A DNA stretch of 64,000 nt. Origin: Taudactylus pleione (Eukaryota; Chordata; Amphibia; Anura; Myobatrachidae). Shown in pieces: positions 12,501-24,600 of this stretch. A program made the translations under genes and the position numbers. Each line of letters begins with the position of its first letter. Within the stretch, counting starts at the first letter, position 1. The notes below the pieces were generated by a model. That model was not told the origin of the DNA, did not search any database, and was given only the letters and a program-made list of their open reading frames with translations. The stretch lies in NCBI GenBank assembly GCA_031769625.1, contig JAUIMM010000702.1, positions 5,946,001-6,010,000 on the forward strand, read 5' to 3'.

Positions 12501-15500
12501 AGGTGACTTAAAGGCAGGTCAGCATTGTAACAAAGCAATGAGAAAGGCAAGTCAGATGCTTGGTTGCATAGGGAACGGAATCAGTAGCAGGAAGAAAGAA
12601 ATGATAATACCACTGTATAGGTCATTGGTATGGCCTCATCTAGAATACTGTGTTCAGTAGGCCACATCTCCAGAAGGATATAAATAAATTACAGACTGTA
12701 CAAAGAAGGGCAACAAAAATGTTGCATAGCCTACAGCACAGAACTTACCAGGAAAGACTAAAATATCTTAGTATGTATAGTTTGGAGCAGAGAAGGGAAA
12801 GTGGGTACATGATAGAAACTTTTAAATATATCATGGTGCCGGAGGAAGACATTCTTGAAAAGAACACGAGGACATGCACTGAGCCTGGAGGGAGGTAGAT
12901 TAAAAGTAAATTTGAGGAAAAATGACTCCACGGAAAGGGTAGTGGATTAGTGAAATAGCCTCCCATCAGAGGTGGTAGAGGCTAAGACAGTACATGCTTG
13001 AGATAAGCATAAGAATACCCTTACAAAGAACTGAGGATCACATAGGGTTGAGGTTACCAAAAGGTAAAAAAAGGGCAGACTAGGTGGGCCAAGTGGTTCT
13101 GATCTGCCGTCAAATTCAATGTTTCTATGAGTTCTGGATTTAAATGGATATAGAAATAATCTTGAACTTGATAAATGACAGTGGGCCTGATTCTGAGTCG
13201 CATGCATAGTGGGCGCTGCATCCAGATATAGGACCATATTCTAATGTGGCCACCCGCACGGCTTCATGCACATCTCTCAGGGTGTTTCTGTATGCAGCCA
13301 CAACCATCACCATTAGTATCAGCACTTAGATCTACCCTATGCTGGGTGCAGGAGATCCATCTGATACAGACGTCCCATGACACTGCCACCACATGGTGCT
13401 CTTACGTACGTCTGCAAGGTAGCTGCCAAGTTGGCACCTAGAAACACATGTGAAGTTTGCAAATAATCACTAGATGCATCCGCATTTTGACACATATGAT
13501 ACAGAATCAGGCCCAGTATCCCTAAAGAGGGGTATTTTTAAAGAGTCTTTACAATCTCCAAGATTGGCATCTATTTGGTACATTCAGCGGGATGCAGTGA
13601 ATAAGCTGGCGGTCGAAATGCTGACCGCCGGCTTCACGACTGTCAAATCCCGATGCCTGTTATTATACCTATGCCGGGACCCCAACGCCCGGCATACCGA
13701 ACGAAGGTAAGCCGGGCGCCAAGTGCGGAAAGCCGCGGGGAGGAGGGTTAGGTTAGGGGGTCCTGGGGGGGACTTAAGGTTAGGCACCCCCATGGGAGGG
13801 TTAGGGTTAGGCCAGGGGAAGGGGGGGTTAGGGTTAGGCACCCCCCCCGGGAGACTTAGGTTTAGGCTGCAGGGACAGGGGGTTAGGTTTAGGCACTAGG
13901 GGGGGAGGTTAGGGTTAGGCATCCCTAAGGGAGGGTTAGGGTTAGGGGGGGGAAAGGGTTAGCGATGGGAAAGAAAACTAACTTTGTCGGGATCTTCATC
14001 TTCTAAGTTCCGGCGTCGGTATTAGGTCCGCCGGGCTCACGTCCGGCGGTATTGAATACCGATTACCATTCATCAATAGTAGAGTGATCTGACCATAGTT
14101 TTGAATAGATGGTCGCCTAAAATAATTTTGAATTCCAACACTACAGCCCATTATAATATCTATTCTGGAGAATGAGCCGTAAGGGTGGAAGAAAGAAGTA
14201 TAAAGTCTAGATGAAAGATGTCCGTGCATCAAACTGACCAGCCTCATGTGGTTGTTAAAGGGTTTAGGATCAACACTCATAGGGCCAGAATCAGAGATGC
14301 ATGCTATAGTGGCTGCGACTGCGTCTTTTGCTGCAGCGTGACAGTGTCTTTATGCTAATGCCGCTGATGATGGGATTCATACAGAGACGCCCACTGACTG
14401 CGGCCGCCGTAATCAGTGCAACTGCGGCAAAAAATGCAGTCACTGACCGCGACACGCCCGTGACACATCTGCGTCTGGCTGGTCACCCATTTTGTTACAC
14501 CCAAAAACGGCCACCAAAATTGCCTCTCTGTGGGGTAAGTTTACTAAGAATCGTGTCTGGTTGAAATTGCAATCATGGGTGTGTTTGGCCTTTTTTTTTT
14601 TGAAACTCTGAAATTTACTAAAGGGAACCATGATTCTATCTGCAAAACACGGGTGAAAACACAACTAGAAATAAATACACCGTCTGCCAAACTCGCAAGT
14701 ACGTTAGACAGGAATACAACACCGGAATTTACCAAGAATCGTGATTGCAATTACGGGTGTAAATTTAGCAAACGCTGTCCTAAATAGAAGTTTTAAATAG
14801 ATCCCTTCCTGAGCAGTGTGTTTATTAGAAACATACACAGATTAGTGTGATCCATGTATGTTCCTTGTAATAAAGTAAAGAAAGGGTTAAAACAACCTCC
14901 CTCCTGAGCATAACCAGCCCGAGGCTCTCTGAACTGGCCTTGGTTCACATAATACAGGGGACAAAAAACGTAGGCATCCCCCGTATTTCATTAATCAGCA
15001 CCAGGGTCTTTGCCCCGATGCTGGTAGTAAAAATACAGGGAAAAAAGGCATGTGGTTACCTCGTATCTTTACTACCAGCATCGGGCTCCACTAGCCAGGG
15101 TATAATGCCACAGCCAGGGGACCCATTCACCGGTTCCCATGGCCTAAGTATTAACAACTCAAACTAGTCAGCCTAGACCAGGGATCCCAGGGAAGGTCCC
15201 TGGCTATTAAAAAAAAAAAAAAAAAAAAAACACATTGTCCCAAGTCAGACCAGACTGAAAAGCTGTATGTGTTTACACATACAGTAGTAAGTGGTTGCTG
15301 ATTGGCTGTGAGTGGCCTGGCTGTCAATCAACAGCCAGGCCACTGATTGGCCTGTCTGTTAGCCTTTCAATATCCATAATTAATTTCCGTATATGTATTT
15401 AATTGTGGAGATTTACATTAGGGATAGTGTGATCCTTGTTTGTTGTGGTGGGAAAAGTATTGCTTGACATCTGATGATGCCCCCTGTTTGCTATTCATTG

Positions 15501-18500
15501 TCACTTCTGCATTTTGGCCCACGATTAAATTCATTTAATGTGACATATGTGAAAATAAGGACTCTTGCTGTGATTCATAAGTTCTGGTAAAGGAATGGAA
15601 CTTCACACTAGATTTTAGAAGAACGTTAACTTTTCCAAATGTCCTTATGTCTTAAAGACACCTTTAGTGAAGGACTGGGGATACATTTCAGAGTGTGGAA
15701 TGGGATTAGTATAGTTCTTCAAACTTCTTTATCCCAGAGGTCATTCGCAACTGGAAGGGTGAGGGTCAAACTTCAGGTTCCAGACTGGGCAATAGAGCAA
15801 AAGACTTTAGCTGAAAATACTCTGTATTTTTAGAGATGACCACTAGAGGTCAGACATCTACACTTGTAACTAATATACTTTTATACTACACTATCAGGGG
15901 TATTCAATATGGGAGCGATAACATCGTTTTTGCGTTATTGACGTCATTATCGCAGGTTTGACTTTTACACCGTATTCAATTTCAAAGACTTATCGCAGTT
16001 TTGAAAAGTCTTTGATAAAAAAACGGGGATAACTTTTCACCATTGAATAGGTGTCGAAAAAAAGTGCAGAATTGGGGTTTAGGGGTGCAGACTTAAAAAA
16101 AATAGCCTGCACCCCTGGGAATGACATTTAAAAATGAACTGTCAAAAAAAGTTAAAAAAAAAATAGGGACACCCCAAAAAATTTATTTAAAAATTGGGGT
16201 GAAAAAAAAAAATGGGAAAAAATTGTTTAACAATAGGGAAATAGGTTCAGGGCTATTCTGCAAGTATGCGGCAGATGTTTTCTAGAATAGAATTATAGCG
16301 GCAGGTGCACAAATTCAGAATTTTTAAAAACTTACTTTAGGACATCAAAATATGCTAGTACCCATTTTCATGTACCCCAAATTTGATGGGACCACTTAAA
16401 AAAACGAAAAAAATAACCTAAGTGGTGCTCTTCTGCATCACTTCTTCAATGTCGGAAAAAAAACACCTGCTGCGGCTATTTAAATCCCCGACTTTCAATT
16501 AAAGGCTAAAACGGGGGTACCCATAGTGTTCCCCCATGTTTTTACAACTTTAGGGGGTCTTACAATTTTTTTTAAGGAAAAATTCGTCACTTTACGCAAA
16601 TCCAACTTCGGAGTTTCCCGTTTTCGTTAATTTTATATTGAATACGGGTATAAGTGGGAGCGCGCCCGATACTTTAACGCAGGTAAAAACTCCGATATGA
16701 AACGTTAACTTCGACAGTGAAGTTAACGTTTCATATTGAATACCCCTGTAAGTACTTAAGTTGAAAATTCTTGACAGTTTAGTTATTTCTTAAACATCCT
16801 AATCGTTTTAGCAGGTAAGTAGACATATGAGGAAGCCAGGTACATCCAGCAGTGTGCAGTTTGCAGCATTCTGTAAGTGCCCGCTGCGGCCGTTGCTGAT
16901 TGGCTGCCGTTCCGTGAGCTATGAGTGGATCGTGGCCGGCTCCGTTTTTGAAACGCAGCCTATGCTCTTTCTCCTGTCTGCCATCGTGTATTGTGCACTG
17001 CTGCCACCTAGGCCCCCTCTCTCTCCGGGCCCGGGACTGGATTCCCGGCAGTCTCCCCCTGATGGCGGACATTCCAGGAAAGTAGGAAAGAATACCTTGC
17101 ATTTTACATTCTTTGTGCCTGCTAACATGAAGCCTGGTCTTAATTTTAGTGGTTCAGTTTTACTCAGTTATGTTTCGATCTTAAAAATGGCATCTTATTG
17201 GCTAGATGGCTAGCCTTAAGATAAATCCAAACTTGCCCTACTTTGGTGAAAAGAACCATGTCAAAACCAAACCGCTCATTTCTACTTAATTGTGCCTGGA
17301 TGGGGCTTACAGCAGCAAAGGGACCATAATGTCAACATCGACTAGGGTAGGTGGGTTAAATATGCTATGAAAAGCCTCAGAAAAATGTAATACTACTTGT
17401 TATAAATGTTTTTCTATGGGGCTGATTCAGAGTCCGTTTTGTGGACTGGTCATGCGATCTTTCACACTGCACATGGGTCTGAACCAAGCATACACAAATA
17501 TAAGCTACGATGAGCAATTCATACGCATCTCAGTCTCTTCTCCACTTGGGTCTGAATGGGAGGGGGGGAGGGTTAGGTTTAGGCACCCCCTGGGGGACTC
17601 AGGGATAGGCGCCCTACCGCAAGGGTTAGGTTAGGCTAGAGGAAGGGGGGGTTAGGGTTAGGCAACACCGGGGGGAGGTTAGGGTTAGGCACCTCCCTGG
17701 GAGGATTACATTTAGGGTGCTGGGAGGGGAGGGGGGTTAGGCACCACGGGGGGGACTTAGGGTTAGGCACCAGCCCTGGAGTTTTAGGATTAGGCACCCC
17801 CAAGGGAGGGTTAGGGTTAGTGGGGGAAAGGGAAAGGTTAAATATACTTACCAGCCAGCGTCAGGATATTGATCTGTCGGGATTCCAGGGTATTTCTTAC
17901 CCAACCCATGCAGAGTTGTGTTTGCAGAGATCCATCTGATTTTGGACAGATCTCATGCACTAAGCGTTGGTGCAAATGGGCACTGATAGTGATGATGGCC
18001 ACTGTAAACAGATTAAAGGGGAGCAGTGCACCCGCATAGATGTGTGCAACTCTGAATAAGACCCTATGAGAACAGCCAGGCCACAAGCCTGGGCTGGTCC
18101 ATTTTAAATGTATGTTCTTATATTTTAAAATAACTATCAATATAATTCTGCAGTAATGTACAATGGTGGCATAAAAAGGTACAGAAAGTATATTTGATAA
18201 CCAACAGATTGAATGGGTGAGGATCCTTTGAGGTTTTATGATTTACAGATTTATTATGTTAGCTAAAATCGTATTAGCTTCAGTGACATCATTATTTTTT
18301 AATGTATAGAGGCCAATCTGATAAATACAATACAGTGATCTTGGCTGAGAGCACTGCAGAACATAACTTGGAAGTGTCCTTTACTGGTGCCAATATAATA
18401 TTTGAGCCAACACTTAGGGCATACTTGCCTACTTTTGAAAAGTAGTTTGAAGGAGATCATTTACGGAAGTAGCAAATGACGCGCGGTGTTGGAGGGCGTG

Positions 18501-18552
18501 GCCAGCACCGCCCAAAAGGCATGTCTAGATCCATCTATTGGTGTATCTATTA

Positions 18553-18615
<63 letters not shown>

Positions 18616-21600
18616 TAGGACCCCCCCACAGACACACAGTAATAGGACCCCCCACACAGGGAAGCAATAGGGAAGCCGACTGCCTATATACCAGCAGCCG
18701 GCTTCCCGACTGTCTTATCCCGGCATGGGTGAAATGCCGGGCGTCTAGATGTAGACGCCCACATTTCCCCGACGCCGGGAGACCGGCGCCCGGCATCACG
18801 ATTGTAGTGATGCCGGGCGCCGCGAGCTGACAGCCGCGGGGGGGGGAGGGTTAGGTTTAGGGCTCCCGGGGGGGACTTAGGGTTAGGCACCCCCCCCCGG
18901 GAGGGTTAGGCTAGGAGGAGGGAGGGTTAGGGTTAGGCACCCCCGGGGGGGGACTTAGGGTTAGGCACCCCCGGGGGGGGACTTAGGGTTAGGCACCCCC
19001 GGGGGGGGACTTAGGGTTAGGCACCCCCGGGGGGGGACTTAGGGTTAGGCACCCCCCCAGGGGACGTAGGGATAGGCCCCCCCCCGGGGGACTTAGGTTT
19101 AGGTAGCGGGGAAGGGGGTGGTTAGGGTTAGGCACTTAGAGGGGGGATTAGGGTTAGGCACCCCTAAAGAGGGTTAGGGTTAGGGGGGTTAGGTTAGTGG
19201 ATACTTACCTATCCACAATCGGGATTTCCAGCGCTGTCGGGCTTCTGCTGTGTCGCACTCTGCTCCTGTCGGGCTGCCGCTCACGGGAATCGAACCGCCG
19301 GCCATGCGGCCGGCGGTATTTCATACCTATTCCCCCCCCCCACACCACACACACACAGTAATAGGACCCCCCCACACACACACACAGTAATAGGACCCCC
19401 CCACACACTCACATTAATGGTCCCCCCACTGACAAACACACACACAGTAATAGGACCCCCCCACACAGACTCACATTAATGGTCCCCCCACTGACACACA
19501 CACACACACACACATTAATAGACCCCCACACCCACACACACACTCTCTCTCTCATCCCCTCACCTGTCCTCTCCTGCAGCACCACTGACATTCATGGTTC
19601 TTGCTCGAGCTACAGTGCGCTCTGATCAGTCACACAGCTCCTCAGTCAGTTCAGCGTAGGCTCCTCCCCCAGCTGTCTGTCCTCCGTTATGGCTGGGAAG
19701 TCTGGGCTGGTCAGGGAATGCTGGAGCATCAGTCTCTCCCAGCAATCAGTGTGTGGTCCATGTGACTGTCAGCTGTGCAGGGGGCTGACCTGGGAGGCAT
19801 CTCCGGGCTTCATAGCAAACAGACTCCCTGCCCCTGCGTCTTGCTGTATGCAAGCCTGGGCCCCATCGCGGATGCGCAGGTAGGATTTCCAGCAGGGCAG
19901 TGGGGAAAGCGGGGGATTGCATATACATTGCGGGGTAGTGGGAGCTCCCATCTTAATTTGGGAGGTTCCCGCAGAAATCGGGAGGGTAGGCAAGCATGAC
20001 TTAGGGCCTGATTCAGACCCGGACGTAAGCATCCGTTTGCTCATACGCTGTCGCTGTTTTGCTACCGCGCATGTGTCCGGTCCATTATGCTCATGTGCGG
20101 CCGTATCTTTGCGATCACTTTTCGATCGCTCGAATGGACTGCGATCAGGAAGTGACTTCTGAAATTTGATTGACAGAATGTGCCGTTTGTGGGTGGTAAC
20201 AGCAGAAGGTGCTTGTAAACGGGGGGAGTGGTGGTGTGGACACAGGCGTGTCTGACCATCAAAACGGCATTTAATGGGCGTCCATAATTACAAAGACGCG
20301 TCATTGTACACATCACCTAGCTTGATTTTTGACTGAAGTACTCACAGAACTTGCGGGCGCCTAGGGCTACCTTAACAATTGCGAGGGCTTCCGATGGTTC
20401 TCAATGTTACCGATGGTCTTATACACTTCCTGGAGATGTGTTCTGCAAGAGTAGAGGGGGCGGTATTAAGCTAGTTTGCGATCGCTTCGTCGCTGCTCGC
20501 AAAGACAAAAAGGGCGTCTTTGAGCCTTGCATTGCGATCAGGGTTTTTACATGGCCGGCCCATTTTTGTATGTGAGCGCTTCTAGCGAGCGTGTCTGAAT
20601 CAGGCCCTTAGTCCAACTTATTGCACGTAGAATACATAACAAGGGCTTCTACCACTGTAAAGTGTTTTTATTTTCATGTTTGATGCCATTTTTTACAGAC
20701 ATGTATGTTTTCGTTTTGTTTCTGAATCATAGTATGTTCTATTATACATTTCTCAAAAAAACCTGACTTTTCAGTTAATACACCAGTTAATGTCACAAGG
20801 ATCGTGGCAAGTACATCATTGTGAAGCATTTTTTAATGCATACAGGGCCTGCAGCATACGCAATTGTGAGTGCAGCTGCGATTTCAAACGGAATGCAGCT
20901 GCAAAAATATGCAATTGCTAGCCAAACAACAGCCGGCATAGGGGCGACTACTGCTGCTTTCTCATATTCATCCAACCTCGCTCTTCTGCGTATACATCGG
21001 TACCATCGTCGCACACCGGTCCGTCAAGCAGCATTTACACCAGGTCTGACCAGACGCAGAAACTGCAAGACTGCCGCAGTGAGCTCTCATGCTGCATATG
21101 CACTCGCAGTGGCTAATTTATGCACACCAATGAAACGGCGTTCAGACAGACACGCCTGCGTTTTTCTGACCACTCCCCTGTCACCACCCTCAAATGCTGT
21201 CACTCACTTTGCAATAGATTCCTTTATGCGTCCGTAATCGCAATGCAAATGCTGCTCAGTGCGGCTTGTACGCATGTGCAATGGCAAACAATCGTTCAAC
21301 TACAGTACATCCGTAATCGCTATTTCGTACGCTGCTAAATGTTATGTATGTGGATATACTGTAGGACTATGTTATTTCACTTGTCTTCCATGATGTAATA
21401 ATGAAAAATAGAAAACTGCACAGTCCTGCTTTCATGTACGTCACAATAATAACCTCTCTACATGATGATCATGTTCAAGAGTCCTAAGACAAAAGTTCTT
21501 GCAATGTAACCACAGCTGCTACAACTGTTACTATTGTACGTTGACAATTAGAAACATGTCCTGAATAACCGGCTGGAAATGTTTCCTTGATTATGTGAAT

Positions 21601-24600
21601 AATATGTACATGGTATTTGCTTGAAGAAATTTTCAACAATGCTTAATGTACTTAGCATAAGCTTACTGCTTTATGGTCTTTGAAGAAGTAAGAAGCATTA
21701 GTACATTAGTATTATCTTTTCACAAATCTCCATTTACAGGGTGGTTTGTATGTTTTACTTATGACCTTTATATGGTTTAAGTGTTTTTTTTATTGCGTTT
21801 TGTTGTTAAATGCCATTCCATTGCAAAATTATCTGGTAGGAGGCTTCTGTGGATCGCCTCATTATGCTTCTGCTCCTCTGTACGCTGTTTCTATCTTACC
21901 GGAGGCTCAGAAGTACATATGCAATACATTTTCTTACCTTATAGGAAAGAATCCTGTTGTTCAAGAATCTTCATCTGACACAGATCTGTGTTGCTGGACA
22001 TTTTAATGCAGTCATGAATTCGGAACTAATGAACACACAATGGACACAGTGAAACGCCCTGTCCTACAGTAGTGCCAATAGGCATGTACTGTCAGACATA
22101 CATTTATTAATATAAGACTACAACAAGGATATTTGAAAAATCTAAATTACTAGCATTAGTTACCAACTAAAATAATTTGCAGACGAGATTTGTAAAGCCT
22201 CTGCTACTGCTTCTGTAGACGGTAAAATATCACACATTAGAGCTTGGCTTTTCTTGCCTACAATGGAACTGATGTGGAGTTGCAAACAAGTCAGCTGCAA
22301 TGGCACTCACACTTCGTACATGGAACTAAGGGCCTGATTCAGAGCCGCTCGTTCGCTCTGAGCGATGTTTGCCCAACTGCGCATGCGTACGGATCGTTAT
22401 ACGCATGCGCAAACCAGTCAGTGCGGTCGAAATTCATGTGCTCGCAAAATAGCGAATGCCTGATAATTTGAGTGACAGAAAGAGGCGTATGTGGGTGGTA
22501 ACAGGGGAAGGTGCTTGAAAACGGGGAGTGGAGATCCGATCGTAGGCGTGCTTAAAGGTCAAAACGGGCGTTTTATCGGTGTGTATAATTAAAACAGCAG
22601 CGTCATTGACCACGTCACTGGGTTATTTTACAGCCAGAACTGCTCGCAAAATTGTGGTAGCAAAAACCAACCACAAGAATAGCGAGCAGCTCATACCCTG
22701 GTCGATGTACTCGATTAATCTAATAAATAGCGGACATGACGTAGGATGCGAGCGGCCAGGGGGCGTAGTTTCCCAAAAAACGACCGCAAGTTTTGTTCGC
22801 TCGTTCAGACCTAGAGGAGTGAACAGACCGCAAATAGCGTCCGGCTCTGAATCAGGCTCTAAATGCAGATATGTATGTATGCCAGGTTTCAAGCATCTAT
22901 GCTACTTAACTGCCATGATCCATACGTATGCTTGTGGAAGTAGCCACCATCATTAACGTTGTCACTTGCTCTAGCCATAAACTTGGCATAAGAAATCCGT
23001 CTGTATTCAGGTGGTTCTCTTCATATGCACAACTCAGCTCTCACTGAACTTCATGCAAACTCTCCTTTGCCAGTTACGCCTCATCAGGAGCAAGTAGAGA
23101 TGTGTTGCTTACAGTTCTAAATTGCACGTAGCTGCTCATAGCTGCGCATGTTGGGCTTCGGAACACGTACAGTGCTAAAAATAGCAAGGTCTTTCTACAA
23201 CTTGTGTGTAACTTTGCATCAGCCACTATATGTTTACAAGCCAAAGTTTCAGAAGAAATCCAACCCAAAGGACTCCATAACAGAAATTAATATGTAGTGT
23301 TCATCGTCCAAGAGCATATAAATATAAGGTGTACGTCAACATAAAACTCAACTCACTGAAAAAGAATAATTAAAAACCATTCATTGTGCTCATTTATCAC
23401 TTAGATATAAAAAGAGACAAAAAAGCACAATAGTGTAATTTGTGTGGTAATAGTGTAAAAAAAATATTATAAGGGCTATTTACCTTATATAGACAAGGAG
23501 ATAGCCTTAACAATGCAATAGTTATTGTCTCCAATAGTCCTGTGACCTTGGAGATGACTGTCATCTCTGTAATCTGATGACATGCTGTCCTTTCTGGAAC
23601 CCTGGGACACAAGGCTGTTATAATTGGGACAAGGAGCAAGACAGTGATTAAAACCTTTGGCATATCAGTATTCTTTGACATCAGTCTATCCGTTGAATCT
23701 CTACCATGACAGTAATCTGTGAAACCTTGGCAAGGCAGTCGTCTCTGAGACTTTGGGTAAAACAGCAATAAAAAGAGATTGATCTCTGAGATCTCAGACA
23801 AGGCAGTAACTGAGACCATGGACACATAAGTCATCTCTGAGATCTTTGCTAAGGCAATGACTCAATCCTCAAGAAGGGAAGTAATTTCTAAAACAAGGAA
23901 GTATCTGAAACCTTGGGCAAGGCAACGATAAAACCACTGGGACCTTAGACTAGCCAGTAATCTCAAACACCTTGAATTGGGCAGTTGTCTCAGACACCAG
24001 GCAGGCAGATATCTTATATACCTCAGACTGGGCAGATAACTGAGACAGCTGGGAATGGGTAGTCATCTCAGACACGTAGGACTGAGAGGTCCTCTCATAC
24101 AGCTTGAAATGTGCAGTCATCTCATACTGGGCAGATGTTTCAAACACCTAGGACTCAGCAGTCAAATCAGACACCAAAGAGAGGACAGACATTTCAGACA
24201 GAGCAATCTTGACAGGGCAATCTTCTCAGACATTGATGGAGGGGTGTGACTGGATTCTTAGGACAGAAAGCCGTGAATTTACTTTTCTGTACAGGACACA
24301 GTGACTGAACCTTCAGAACAGGAGGCAATAAATGGACCTCTAGGACAGGAGGCCACAATTGGAACCTTGAAACAGAAGAACTTGACACTGTAAACTTGCA
24401 ACTGATGTAATTGACAGGAGTCTCAACAAGAAAATATGACTGGAACCTCAAAACCAGAGGACAAGAGAGGACACAACTGGAACCTACGAAGAGGAGGACG
24501 CAACTGGAACCTCAGAAAAAGAGGATACTACTGAAACTTTGGAAAGTGAGGATACTTCTTGAATCTTTTTAACAGGAGGATATGACTGGAAAAACTTATT

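Noticed and set aside
13183..13514. Possible tRNA or SINE
   Set aside because: No A/B box or cloverleaf was recognised. The inverted ends and AGT duplication mark it as a MITE.
16827..17213. 128-codon frame as a small gene
   Set aside because: No recognisable domain, repeat-like GC patches, and competing frames on the other strand.
18476..18830. His/Thr and Cys/Val repeat proteins on both strands
   Set aside because: Direct translations of the (AC)n microsatellite.
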